From Pleurotus djamor (Eukaryota > Basidiomycota > Agaricomycetes > Agaricales > Pleurotaceae), in assembly GCA_029747585.1 (NCBI GenBank), contig JAPEVF010000113.1, positions 1 to 64,000 on the forward strand: a DNA stretch of 64,000 nt. The letters run 5' to 3'. This document shows positions 23,881 to 34,597 of the stretch, piece after piece. The notes under the pieces were generated by a model. It saw only the letters and a program-made list of their open reading frames with translations. It was not told the origin of the DNA and made no database searches. Both the position numbers and the translations under genes were made by a program. Numbering within the stretch: position 1 is the stretch's first letter; each line of letters opens with the position of its first letter.

Positions 23881-24394
23881 ATGTCGTCGTCGCCGTCCTC
23901 GTCCACCAAGCCCGTATCAAGTGAAGATATTGTCGGTCAGAAGGTATGAGTCTGTGTTCAATGGCTCGCTGGCTTCAGAACTGACTGGTCGTCCATCAGT
24001 ATGACCGTTGTGGTACGTTTCTCATCCCTTTCTCAGGCCTCGGAGGCTGGCTGATGGTAGGCGTCCAGTGGCGGATTTGCTCGTAAAGGCGTACGTCCCT
24101 TGAATTTCCTTGAATTTTGCGTTTATTCTGACCTTTGTTTTGCATCAGTGGTGTCGGCTTTGGCGTTGGCGTCGTTGCCTCCGTGATCCTCTTCCGTCGT
24201 CCGTGAACTTCCGTAGCTCAACCCGACGTACACAATCTCAAGTATTCACCTTCACAGGACGTGCATGGCCAGTTGCAATGACCACAGGCTTCGGAGCAGG
24301 CGCTGCATATGCCGATTGCGACCGTTCATTCAACCCCGCAAGAATACCCGGCACTCGAGTTGTCTCCCAAGCAGAGTTACAGAAGTCTGTCTAA
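23881..24394 (+). CDS. MIC10: MICOS complex subunit Mic10 (MINOS1)
   Basis: The small inner-membrane protein that bends cristae junction membranes. I read exons joined as MSSSPSSSTKPVSSEDIVGQ, K-YDRC, VADLLVKA, GVGFGVGVVASVILFRR, then RAWPVAMTTGFGAGAAYADC, NPARIPGTRVVSQAELQ and a short end. The features match the family: the SEDI(V/L)GxKYD(R/K)C start, a first transmembrane segment with glycine-repeat GVGFGVG, a short positively charged loop (FRRRAWP), and a second segment with GFGAGAAY followed by a conserved cysteine. At about 90 residues it has the normal length. Introns of about 50-60 bases separate tiny exons, which is why no single frame covers it. Confidence 0.9.
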
Positions 24395-24921
24395 ACTGTA
24401 GCAATTCTCAAAATTCCCGGAAGCCTAAACTTGGAGATGATAGTGCGACTTTATAGAGGACGATAGACTTGTTTATGATTTTGCTAGTGGTACTAGGCTG
24501 CCAGTACGTTCGTTGTAGCACGAAACCTCTCCCGTGCATTCCACCTTCGACAAAGCACTATGGGTGCCTTATTTGTTTTCTGTCTCTTTCGGAACCGTAC
24601 GTTGGGGTTTGCCCTCAACGAGTCGCTGGTATAACACGACTATGCTTCGTCAGGACCAACCGCTTTTAACAGGACCAATGGGACGTACAGGATGTTGCGA
24701 CCATGATAGGAAATGTGATGATTATTGTTCTCCATCGACGAGCAGGTAGTGGGAGCTTTGGCCCAAACATGGACGCGTTTGCTGCGCGTACGTCGAGAAG
24801 AAGTGCCTCCCTCAAGCGCCCGTTGTTCAACGCGATCAGGCCACGACGGGCCACGATCCGCCACGACCTGCCCAAATCATTATAAAGCACAAGTGAGTCA
24901 TATCTTGCTTTCTCTACAACA
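24395..24921. other. Intergenic region upstream of the Nudix gene
   Basis: About 530 bases. Small plus-strand frames (for example near 24640-24750 and 24770-24885) have no recognised similarity. The last 100 bases hold a polypyrimidine stretch typical of fungal promoters (CTTGCTTTCTCTACAACA) just before the Nudix ATG. Confidence 0.45.
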
Positions 24922-26313
24922 ATGCCCGAACACTCTTTACTGGACATTGTAGGCCTCTGCGATAACCTGCACATCCGCAGACAACCACCCGTTGCTTCCC
25001 CATTCAACGATGAGGAACTCATCCCCCTATGTCTACACGCCTCCCCTGGTTCTCCAGTTATCGGTCTCCTACGACCACTTGTCATACAAAAGNTGATCGA
25101 GGAGAACTTACGTGCNGANGAACAAAATAANCCTCAGCTTTGGGACCTNCGNTTAAATCNCCANTCNCCTTTCGTCCATCGNACGGATGGTGGCCTGGGN
25201 GNANTCACCGCTAGCGTCGGTTTCAATGNTTCGTTGGACACGCATGAAAAGCGTACGGCGGCTATGAAGGANCTCTGTGAACGATGGCGCGATACCGGTG
25301 TNTTNGCAGAACAATGNGGNCCNAAGAAATGGAGANATGAGATGTACCCCGTTTATAAAAATCCATTCGGAGNGCANGATCATCCTTCTTCATCCCCTCC
25401 AGGCCAGGACTTGGAGGCGTTGAACTATGCCTTCGAGATGGAGCGTTCGGCGTGCTCAGTGTTCGGAATTGTCACCTACGGTGTCCACATGAGCATTTTT
25501 GAAGAAATATCTGACGGAGGGAAANCTCAATCCATNCGCGTNTGGGTGCCTACTCGAGCAAAGACCAAACAGACGTATGNCTNTCTCTTCTCGCCTGAGG
25601 CTATTATCATATTGANCANTNTNGTNNNCANCTCTCAGATGGCCTGGCTATCTNGATAACACTGTTGCTGGTGGTATTCCAAGTGGAATGTCTGCCTTCG
25701 AGACACTCGTCAAGGAATCNATGGAAGAGGCCAGCATCTCGGAGACCATTATCNGCCAACATGCAAGGTCTGTTGGCGCGATAAGTTACTTCCACAGGTG
25801 AGACGCTCTTCAANCACTATGATATCATGCTGATCCACATTAGGAACGACGCCGGTTGGCTACAACCTGAAATAGAGTGTGTATCCNTTNAACCTTATTC
25901 ATNCATTCGTGATCACCNCTGACGCCCTTCGTCTAGATATCTATATGACATNTGTATCCCTCCTGGTGNAGCTCCTGANNCGTTCACNCCTCGGCCGCTT
26001 GATGGCGAGGTAGAATGTTTCGAGGTAATTCCTCCTTTCCTTTCGNGANNNNNTGGNNCTCGGCTCATCGTTCGTAGTACTTAGACCAAGTGGAGTTGCT
26101 TAAAAGACTCCGAGCGGGTTTGTTCAAGGCGAATTGCGGCGGGGGTTAGTCAAATGATATCTACTTCTTCGAACGANNCAGCNCTCACGGTNTNNGNTCT
26201 TAGCCATCATCGANTTGCTGATAAGGCGGGGATATGTCACACCAGACAATGAACCTGATTTCATGAAAATCCTTACCCGCATCCACGGAAACTTTGACTA
26301 CGACCGTTGGTAA
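24922..26313 (+). CDS. Nudix hydrolase with DUF4743 N-terminal domain (YJR142W-like)
   Basis: A two-domain protein like yeast YJR142W, often called thiamine pyrophosphokinase-related. The N-terminal DUF4743 part reads LLDIVGLCDNLHIRR, then PVIGLLRPLVIQKLIEEN and VGFNASLDTHEKRTAAM. The Nudix part has FGIVTYGVHMSIFEE, a conserved segment KIQSIRVWVPTRAKTKQTY, and a Nudix box reading GGIPSGMSAFETLVKESMEE. In this family the box departs from the standard Gx5Ex7REUxEExGU: Met is at the first Glu position and Lys at the Arg position, but the two metal-binding Glu are kept. The C-terminus is PDFMKILTRIHGNFDYDRW. Ns between 25.1 and 26.2 kb leave many residues unread, including part of an exon near 25610-25640. 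Substrate is unknown. Confidence 0.85.
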
Positions 26314-26393
26314 AGAAGTNGAGGTAGAATAATATAGATCGAAAGCGAAAGCGAACCATTACTGGATTGTTAGAAAGAATGTATATGTATAGA

Positions 26394-27530
26394 TTACTGT
26401 TCTCCCATGATAAGTGTATGGAAGTTGGGGAACACCAGCTCTTCTTCGACAGTCTTCCTGATGACATCTTGTATGAACCGCTCCACCCTGGTGACATTCT
26501 TCAACACATGTTTGTCTGCCTGACCTATTTCGCTCTCGATGAAAATAGAAGGAAGCAGTCGTTGACCGATTGGAAGGGGTTTGGTGGGNCTNGGAGGGGT
26601 AGCAAGGGACGGTGATTCGTCGTCATTATCNGGTGAGAGATTGGTATCGAGACTAGGNGTGCTNGGNGGNGAATCCCGCTTGGGACGATCACAAGCAGGT
26701 CCGTATGGGTCTAGCTCATCTATNATACATAGATGCACCCTCCGTCTCTCGCCCTCGTAGGCCACGGCAAGTTCACCGTTGAANATGAGTCCAGTNANNG
26801 ACAGTTTGATAGGAAGNGACATGAACATAGGNGACGGGTAGTTNATNAGAAGCGANGTNGTGAGGGTNATACGTAANTTCGACTGCCATCGAACGAGAAA
26901 ATGTAGCTGAAGGTTTGGATGCTGNTTCTGAGGNGGNACTTGTTCCTTTGATGCTTCTGGGGGTGTAATTTGAGANTTCGAGGCGGAGCGAGAGGCGTCA
27001 GTGTTTGCTTTGTGCGAAGCCACATTTTGGGATGAGTCGTTGGGACTTCTATGTGGAGAAAAGGGGGTCGCTGGGGTTGGACTGCGAAACATGGGCGTGC
27101 TAGCCATGCCCCAAGGGTGTCCGAACGGTAGTCCCCCACTCATGTACGGTAAACTTGGCACCGAAGCTGACATTGGGACGTCATATCCCGGTCGGTAAGA
27201 GCGCAGTTCCTCCCTGCCTGCTGCACGACGAGAAACCCATTCAAAGCCTTCCTCGTCGTCGTGAGGGGGACCTTCNGTGACCTTCACTGGCCCATTATGC
27301 GAGAAATCGTTATTCTCATCGTCATCGTCGTCGTCGAGAAAGTCACGGTGAATGTCGCGTAAATCGATGAGTTCTACATCTGGCGGGGCCGAACCGAATT
27401 CAAATGAGGTCACTTGGACTGGGCCAATGAACGACGGTGTATTTGTCGATTGGAGCTGCCTGTTTATTGCCTGAACGAGGAAGGAGGAGAGGGACGAATC
27501 AAGTTTTGACCATTCGAGTTCAATCGACAT
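26394..27530 (-). CDS. MDM12: ERMES complex subunit Mdm12 (SMP domain)
   Basis: The cytosolic lipid-transfer subunit of the ER-mitochondria encounter structure. A single long frame carries the SMP domain, split as in orthologues by an acidic and Ser/Pro-rich insert. N-terminal half: MSIELEWSKLDSSLSSFLVQ, SFIGPVQVTSFEFGSAPPDV, then VELIDLRDIHRDFLDDDDDD. Insert: about 130 residues. C-terminal half: QLHFLVRWQSNLRITLTTSL, MFMSLPIKLSVTGLIFNGEL, AVAYEGERRRVHLC, then VLKNVTRVERFIQDVIRKTV and FPNFHTLIMGEQ. An in-frame upstream Met at 27566 exists, but family N-termini begin MSI, which points to 27530. Ns blur a few residues. It is tail-to-tail with the Nudix gene, 80 bases away. Confidence 0.92.
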   Translation of the reverse strand: MSIELEWSKLDSSLSSFLVQAINRQLQSTNTPSFIGPVQVTSFEFGSAPPDVELIDLRDIHRDFLDDDDDDENNDFSHNGPVKVXEGPPHDDEEGFEWVSRRAAGREELRSYRPGYDVPMSASVPSLPYMSGGLPFGHPWGMASTPMFRSPTPATPFSPHRSPNDSSQNVASHKANTDASRSASXSQITPPEASKEQXXPQXQHPNLQLHFLVRWQSXLRXTLXXSLXXNYPXPMFMXLPIKLXXTGLXFNGELAVAYEGERRRVHLCXIDELDPYGPACDRPKRDXXXSXPSLDTNLSXDNDDESPSLATPXXPTKPLPIGQRLLPSIFIESEIGQADKHVLKNVTRVERFIQDVIRKTVEEELVFPNFHTLIMGEQ

Positions 27531-27703
27531 GCCAGGAAGAAGCGCCCATCTCTGTGCTTGAATCAATCGCCTTGAGGCCTGTCAATCGAACCCGGTGATA
27601 CGCTGACGGGGCTTCCTCGCGTTCTTCCTCGCTTCCCTTTGGAGAATAAAATGTGCCTATTGACACACATGCTTCTCCTGCCACTTCTTTGTCTTTCACC
27701 ACC
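27531..27703. promoter_or_regulatory. Divergent promoter, MDM12 and peroxygenase
   Basis: 173 bases lie between the two start codons. The end nearest the peroxygenase is pyrimidine-rich (CTTCTTTGTCTTTCACCACC), as is common before fungal ATGs. If the MDM12 start is 27566, the space shrinks to 137 bases. Confidence 0.4.
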
Positions 27704-28746
27704 ATGTCTGGCGTCGTTAGCAAATTCACAACCGCCTGGATCCTAGGTTGGGACGTTGTGCTTACTCTTTGCAACGTCGTGTTGCCTCAGAGAAAAATCG
27801 GCCATGTCACACCCAAGGGCAAGCCGGGTGAAGGTGGGAAGTGGCCAGAGTTTGTNCCTCCCAAGGAAGGGGACAGTAGATGTGCTTGTCCAGCGTTGAA
27901 CGCCATGGCGAACCACGGTATGTCGTACTCAAGCTCTGTCACCTATGACCACTGATTATGGAGGACACGATACTCAGGCATTCTTCCTCATGATGGTCGG
28001 AATATTACGTTCAAAGAAATGACCAGAACAATCCGTGAAACCTACAACTTTGCACCCTCGTTCTGTTACTTTGTGCCAAATTACGCAGCCAACATGCTGG
28101 GCAAAAACTACGACACGGACACCTTTGACCTCGAGGAAATAAGTCTNCACAACGGTATCGAGCACGATGGTTCTATGACGCGTGAGTCTTCCACAANCTC
28201 TCCAGTAGTATGTATCTCACGGCTTCTTTCAGGTCAGGATCTGTATCACCAGAAGGACCAGGGCAAGCCATACTTGCCATACATCGAGGAGCTGCTAGCT
28301 TCCGCGAGTGGCAAGGACAAGGCCGGCAACCCTCTGTTGACCATCGAGGACGTTGCCCACTACATGGCCAAAAGAAGAGTCGACGCTCCCAGGGAGAACC
28401 CCGAATTCACGACAACTAAATTCCACGAGAACTTTGGCAGNTCGAAGTAATTACCGTCTTCTTTCCTCCACTCCACCTAAGCTAACTAAAAATACCCTTC
28501 ACAAGCTCATCCACGCTTCTCACTATTTATGGCGGCCGTATGGATGACCTTCGTCCCATCTTGGTCGAGGAGAGGATCCCAGATGGCTGGGAGTCTAGGA
28601 TCAGGAAGCCTTTCGGGCTCACGATGATCACGTTCAATGTTGGCACTGTGTTCAAGGTGGAGAAGGAGTCACAGAAAGAGCAAAAGGTCTACGCTGCGTC
28701 TTTAGATGACTCTTCCGTCCATAAGAACCCAGAACCGACCCAGTAG
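27704..28746 (+). CDS. Heme-thiolate peroxidase, chloroperoxidase/unspecific peroxygenase family
   Basis: A short-type heme-thiolate peroxidase. Relatives use hydrogen peroxide to oxygenate or halogenate organic substrates. The start at 27704 gives MSGVVSKFTTAWILGWDVVL, a hydrophobic N-terminus that could be a signal anchor. No clear cleavage site is seen. The heme-ligand region reads EGDSRCACPALNAMANHGIL, where the Cys before Pro is the expected thiolate. The first Pro of the usual PCP motif is Ala. GRNITFKEMTRTIRETYNFA, PSFCYFVPNYAANMLG and the distal EHD motif (NGIEHDGSMTR) follow. The C-terminal part reads STLLTIYGGRMDDLRPILVE and ERIPDGWESRIRKPFGLTM. Three or four short introns occur. 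The C-terminal tail ends SSVHKNPEPTQ. Confidence 0.88.
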
Positions 28747-29494
28747 TGCATAGGTTCCGTGATCTCGTGANCAGGANGATCTTTCCGTACAGGTGTAGCT
28801 TTATCACACGACTTGTCTTTCACGCACTNCCAATCTATCTGANTCTCTTGGACTTTCACGAACGAAAAGAGCGAGCTCTGGCGAAGTACTTCCGACCCCT
28901 GCACCCCTTTCGATCATCACCGTCACCTGATGGGAACCTATTGCGCGTTCTCGGGACTAGTATGCACCATCGCCAGAAGCTCAGCCTTGCGTAACTTCTG
29001 AAGTTCGTGTTCTCCATCCCTAGAATTTGACTCGAGGGTTCATACGACAAGCTTGCTGCGTTTCTGGCTATAATACCTCACAATCGGTACCAAAACATTT
29101 AGCATTCGTGGCTTATCGACCAATCTGGTGAGCTCCGATCGTACTGTTCTATGGGCCAGCACACCGCACTAGTGCATCGGCGAGTCAGTGACAATTCCCC
29201 ATACCTGTCATCTACCCCGTTTGCTCAAGCCCTGGATCCCGGAAAATGATTGCAAGTGGTTCTATGATCTTGTTCCATACCTCACACCCCTCGAACCCAT
29301 GGTCTTTTGGGTCCCCGTCGAATATTATTGGCTCAACAGCCTGTCCCTTACGATTAATCGGCAGATTATAAAACGGTTGTGCTCGCTTCACGCTCGAGAG
29401 GCGCTACCCTCCCTCCTTTTTGTTTACCGTCTTGTCCTACGTCCACTCTCCCTTGACCTTTACGACCTATAACGACCTGTCCCCTCCCAGTCAA
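28747..29494. other. Intergenic region between peroxygenase and DUF202 gene
   Basis: About 750 bases on the 5' side of the DUF202 gene. I see no frame with family similarity. Plus-strand frames near 28750-29000 and 29190-29470 look like chance. Promoter-like pyrimidine-rich DNA lies at 29400-29490. Confidence 0.45.
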
Positions 29495-30307
29495 ATGCAA
29501 CGTGGAAGGAAGCTCTATCGTACTGATAGCTCGGGCTCTAGCGTCCCTCCAAGTGAATTCGACGCCCTACTCGGTCGGGGCGGGGAGTCAAGCAGGTCTA
29601 CGTATAACGCTACCACCACCGTCCTTGATTCAAGCAACGTCTCTGACGCTTACTCCGATAATATCTCTACTGAACTCATGTAGGTCGTCTCCTCCTTGCT
29701 AAATATAGATCTGCACTTATATACGTGTAAAAAGTGACCTGTTAGACGCGGAGGACGACAGTTGGTGGTGGCCATGGCCGACTGGTTTAGTCCTGGAGAA
29801 TACCCAGAGTGTTGCTAGAGACCACTTGGCATCAGAAAGGACGTTCCTTGCATATGTCCGAACGAGTCTAGCCGTTGTCTCCGCTGGTGTTGGTATGTCC
29901 TCTCAATCATCGTTGTTACGGAAACCACTGACCGACGATAACTCTGCAAAACGAAAAAGCATTATCCCAGCTACTTATCGTCCAAATGCGAACGTTCCCT
30001 CAGGTCTCTTTGGGACCTTTCGCGAGCGCTATTAGCACGGCTTGCGTTGCATTGGGGTTGACCATCCTCTTCCAAGGTCAGCCTTACGGAATCTCTAATA
30101 AGGTTTTCAACGACTGATTCACATGCCACTTGCCGCGAATGACATCTAGGAAGCACCAGGTATTTTCAGGTGCAGTCCGCGCTCATCAATGGAAAGTTCC
30201 CTGTCGTTCGCTTCGGTCCTACGGCCATTTCTATAGCCCTCGCCCTCCTCGTTACCTCCACGTTTATAGCGCTCTTCATCTACCAAAAGGATATGGTCAT
30301 GTCGTAA
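29495..30307 (+). CDS. DUF202-domain membrane protein
   Basis: A small fungal DUF202 (YidH-like) protein. The start at 29495 gives MQRGRKLYRTDSSGSSVPPS and a Ser-rich leader. The signature follows: DSWWWPWPTGLVLENTQS, then ARDHLASERTFLAYVRTSLA, which is the conserved (A)RDHLAxERTFLAWxRT motif. Three hydrophobic helices come next: VVSAGVALVQ, PFASAISTACVALGLTILFQ, and ISIALALLVTSTFIALFIYQ, ending KDMVMS. It resembles the membrane part of vacuolar transporter chaperone proteins, but it has no SPX or polymerase domain. Function is not established for the family. Short introns lie at about 29683-29750, near 29895, and at 30070-30160. Confidence 0.8.
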
Positions 30308-30404
30308 AGGAACTGTCATGACTATTTCGTTAGGTTTCGTGTACTTGGTNNTCTACAATGGTATATGTGCAAGTTGTTATCTGGTTTAGATGAGGAAGAA
30401 CTTT

Positions 30405-33070
30405 TCATGCGGTTATAATACGGGCACCAAAATCTTGTAGCGTGTATCCGCAGTTGTTCCCAGGACAGCCTATGAACATAAGCGACTGGGGTATACCGAG
30501 GTGGTGTGACAGTGCTGCGACGTTGACTGGGGTGAAAGCGGCGTGGACAGTGACCTAGATGTGGTTTGAACGTGGGGCCGGTCAGTGATAATTCAAGGGA
30601 TGTGAAGGAGAAACCAAGATTTTACCAGATCAACGGTTATCTGAGGGAAAGCCTCGTCTAGGACTGAGCTTGAAGTGTTAGCATAAGCGACGATAGAACA
30701 GGGAGCACGAGACTCACTCCTTGCATTGGCCTCCAATTCGGATGGCGGTTCCGTCTCTGTGAAATGAACGAGTTTGACACAGGACGTCGTTTCGTTCTTG
30801 TGCACATAAAGTATCATCCGAAAGAGGATGCTGATCTGAGGGTTTCTCCATTGTCAGAAAAACAGGGCACAAGACTGAACGAGGCGAGAGTAATAATCCT
30901 CACCTCATCGTCCTTGACAAGGATACAGACAGGCTGCCGTTTGGTCGCTATCAATTTCTTGACAAGCTCCACTTCATACTTCTTCGCAAGTCCAAAGATA
31001 TGCAGCGAAGGATGTTGATCGTAGAACCAGAGCGCGAAGCGAATAAGCCTGGCTTTGTTGTCCGTGGCTACAAACACGGTCAAGACCCCTGCGAAATAAG
31101 GGACAAAATAGCTGATGCCCCTATCATTCAGATGGACTTGTAGAAAAAGCAAGTCGACGACGTACGCAGCAGTGGTTGGGTCGATGGCGATGTTACCTCC
31201 GATGAGGGTCAGAGAGATGGCTACGGCGACCAAAACCCATAGAATAGGAGTGCGAGTTTTGCGTGGTAGACGGCCGCGATTGAACTTCAGTAACAGCAAG
31301 GAGACTGGGAAGAGGGTCATCGCCAACAACCATGTGAATGAAAACCTGGAACAAGAGTTAGCAGTGATACGGCAGGAGATTAGCTCAATATGTTGTACAT
31401 CCTCGAGATAATAGATAGATTACTCGCGGCACTCGCATAGAGGACGACACACAAGAGCGAGCAAGTGATGATCGAGACGTAGGGAGATGCAGTAGCGGCG
31501 AGTACCCAGAGGAACATACGAGGGAGTATTCGTGAACAGGTTAATTGTTCAAACAGCTCACAAGAGCTCACAATTCCTAGAGAGGCATCAGCATGACAGA
31601 AGACCCATTGTAGGGGACAGAGATACCGGTGAGCACGCCGCCACATAGGACCACGACCGCGTCCACAACAATCCAGACTCTGAGCCAATGTCCGGCAACC
31701 TAGAATTGAGGTGAAGAATGGTTCCGTAGCTACAAGCAAATACTCTTACAACGTCGGCCAGGACGCTCAAAACATTGGCACCAGATGTAATTTCAGGCAG
31801 ACGAACAAGAGCGAGAACCAATGTCATCATGAGAGTATTCAAGACGATAGCAGGGTAGTGAAGGTTCCTGAGAACCAGCGGGAATGTGTCACTTTTCATG
31901 CGAGCGGCATACGCAGGAGCGGCTATGATGCGCGGAAGCGTTAATGGCGCATTTTGGATCTCAGGTTAGAATCACGACAATGACTCACTTTCGAAGCCGG
32001 TCAAACCAAGAACCCCCAAGCATACCCCATTGAAGACTTGTCGAACAATGGAAGCCGGGGACGAAGCTTGCCCGAGGTGCCAGTTCTCTGTAAGGACCGA
32101 TGAACCGAACCTGGCCCAATGAACGCAGCTGACTATGATGAGGACGATCATAGTGAAGACCTGAAGTATGTATAGGTAGAGGTTCAGTTGATCCGACATC
32201 GAAGCTGAGCGATAAGGGAAGCTTACATGAAAGGACAGCATGGCAAGAGCGAGACGTGCACTCTCCTTGACGCCGGATAGACAGAATATGGTGAAGATGG
32301 CTAAGAATAAGCCCGTGCATACCCATGTTGGGAAGGGTAAGTCAACTTCTCCGGAGAGATAGGCTGCTGCTGTTGCAGCTGACGTGACGGCAGTAGAAAC
32401 GAAGTCCAAGAGTAGAATACTGGCGCAAATCAGAGAGGCAAATTTAGAAGATACATTTGTGCTGTGAAAAGACAATGAGATACGACAAAAGAGAAATTGA
32501 CCGTGAAGCACGTACAAGTAGGTATATGGGGCTCCATTGATGGGGAGAGCAGAAGTCAGCTCTTCCATGATGGGTCGCCATAAAAACAATAGCGACGTCG
32601 CTATCAGCAAGGATATTGGTGAGCTAGAAATCAGTCCATAAGTGGTAGAATTGATGAGAGATAGTGGTGGGTCTAGGAGATACTCACTAGACACTTGACA
32701 CGGCGATGACGGCAGGAAGGGCGTAGAAGACACTTCCAAGGACTGCGTTGCCCGCAATGGCACTAGCCGTGAATTGACCTAGAATGCGGTTTCTCCTGAT
32801 GCTTTGCACTCTGTCCTTTCCGATGTCGAGCTCCTCTGGTGATAAATGTACATTTGAGATGTTACCCCAGCCAGCGAACTCAAAGAGACCGTTGAGGTTA
32901 TTGAAAGGCGAAGGCAATGACGAGGACTTTATTCCATCCTGAGCTCGTTTCACTTGACGACGGAGGATGATGTCGGCCTGTGCCTCGGAGAACGATGGCA
33001 GCAGGTTGGGTGGGTACGAGTGTTCGCCTTCACGGTAGGAAAGCGGGGGCTGGTTGGCATCGACCTCCAT
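30405..33070 (-). CDS. APC-superfamily amino-acid transporter with soluble C-terminal domain
   Basis: A 12-TM-type amino-acid permease. The start at 33070 gives a cytosolic N-terminus (MEVDANQPPLSYREGEHSYP) and then the APC core: GQFTASAIAGNAVLGSVFYA, LPAVIAVSS, PISLLIATSLLFLWRPIMEE, then INGAPYTYLLN and LDFVSTAVTSAATAAAYLSG. Further helices include VFTMIVLIIVSCVHWARFG and GVCLGVLGLTGFE, then LLAMTLFPVSLLLLKFNRGR and TPILWVLVAVAISLTLIGG. An unusual part after the last helix continues for roughly 170 residues: YEVELVKKLIATKRQPVCIL, MILYVHKNETTSCVKLVHFT, DEAFPQITVDL, and PQSLMFIGCPGNNCGYTLQD, ending GARIITA at 30405. That tail looks like a globular cytosolic domain. It is convergent with the DUF202 gene, 97 bases away. 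Substrate is unknown. Confidence 0.85.
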
Positions 33071-33323
33071 TGCTTGATGATGGTGGTGGGAGGAGAAAGG
33101 GCCGGTGCTTAGTAATCGCGAGATTCACTTGTGGCATGGAAACTTGTTTCTTTGAGCTCAAAGACGCGTCCGGACGGTTTAAACTTTTATACGAAGATCG
33201 GAGTCGCGTCACAAGTCATTTATTGGCGGTCCCTGCTTACGTGAAGGTTACGTAAGACGCGACACGCCTTGGCGTCTGCGGAACCGTCATCGGTCAACCT
33301 TGCTCATCATCAACAACAACGCC
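33071..33323. promoter_or_regulatory. Divergent promoter, transporter and YIPF-like gene
   Basis: 253 bases lie between the two start codons. It contains GAAACTTGTTTCTTTGAGC, an imperfect inverted repeat, and TTACGTGAAGGTTACGTAAG with two TTACGT units near 33237-33257. Confidence 0.4.
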
Positions 33324-34540
33324 ATGGCATACGTGGCCGTCGAGTCCGACGACGTGCGCGCACCTTTCTAATCTCTACTACTGCCCTAGCTGACTTATGT
33401 CCAAAATGCAGAGAATCGAAGAGGGTCCTGAAGGACTCGAGTTCAAATGTGCGCGTTTCTATTCCGAGGACTTCGTGGTGTGTCCATACTGACACCATGG
33501 CTAGCATTTCTTAACGCAGATCCTTCTGCACCACCTCAAAGGTCTGCTAGAGTACAAGGCGCTGGTAGCGCTGATCGAGGTACGGACCAACGAATGTACA
33601 GTTGTGGTGATGCGCAGACTGACTTCAGCCGTTCAGGTTATCTCCAGGATCAGCCCAAAGGTGCCTCGGGGTTCTGGCAAATCGAATACTACCAACCATA
33701 CTTCGATGTAGACACCAAAACTGCAAGTCTTGACTCCAATTGCTTCGTGTTTCTCCGCTCATATGGATTGGCATTAGGTTCTAAAACGCTGCTATTCAAC
33801 TCTTATCCCAACGCAGTCGGCCTACGCAACTCTACTGAATCCCGCGCCAGATCTCTACGGACCTTTCTGGACTTTGACCACCCTTATATTCACCCTCTTC
33901 CTCAGCTCATCACTCGCTGCCTCCATCGCCACGTATCTCTCCCCAGAACCGGAATACGATTATAATTTCCAACTTTTATCAATATCAGTCTCCCTTGTAT
34001 ACGCCTACGGAATAGGACTCCCTGTAGTGCTCTGGGTGGCGCTGAGGTACTTGGGCGTCGGTGAATGGAGTGTAATTGAGGCCATATCTATCTGGGGGTA
34101 CGGACAGTTCGTCTGGATACCCGTCTCGGTGCGTATCATGTACCTCTATGAAAGGCCCTGCCTCTGATATACCTCCCAGCTTTTGTGCGTCATCCCAGTC
34201 CCACTCCTGCGTTGGGTATTGGTTGCCGTAGCATTTGGACTGTCGGGTTACTTTTTGGTTGTCAATGTGTACCCCATCCTAGCAATGGTTGGTCCACCTC
34301 TTCCCCTTGAATGAACCTAACTCATATTCCCTCTCCCAGGCCGAGGCAAAGGCCACTCGACTGCTGATTGTAGTCGTTGCCGTGCTTCACGCAGCGCTTG
34401 CTCTCACCCTCAAGGTCCTCTTCTTCAGCTACTACGTTTCCGAGGCGATTGGACCAGACATTCCCCTTCCAGGCTCAGAAGCTCCTGACAACTCAACCTC
34501 GACAATTGTAGAGGCAATTAGGCGGACGCTCCTTCCATAG
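33324..34540 (+). CDS. YIP1-family Golgi membrane protein, YIPF1/2-like
   Basis: A Yip1-domain protein of the Golgi or trans-Golgi, of the YIPF1/YIPF2 (yeast Yip5-like) type that associates with Rab proteins. A first short exon from 33324 (MAYVAVESDD) precedes introns and small acidic exons. The conserved entry to the membrane domain reads ASGFWQIEYYQPYFDVDT, the (F/Y)W..EYYQ.(F/Y)FDVDT signature of this subfamily. NPAPDLYGPFWTLTTLIFTL, FLSSSLAASIATYLSPEP and VVLWVALRYLGVGEWSVIEA follow. ISIWGYGQFVWIPVS and LLIVVVAVLHAALALTLKV complete five membrane segments, and the end reads TIVEAIRRTLLP. The N-terminal exon structure is inferred and less certain than the membrane domain. The next gene starts only 57 bases downstream on the same strand. 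Confidence 0.85.
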
Positions 34541-34597
34541 TAACCCTGTAAAATTCGTAGTCATACGTCATCGCGAAATTGCCCATTTAGCGCCCAT

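Noticed and set aside
27704..33070. Peroxygenase, DUF202 protein and transporter as one pathway
   Set aside because: Spacing and orientation show no shared promoter, and no known pathway links them.
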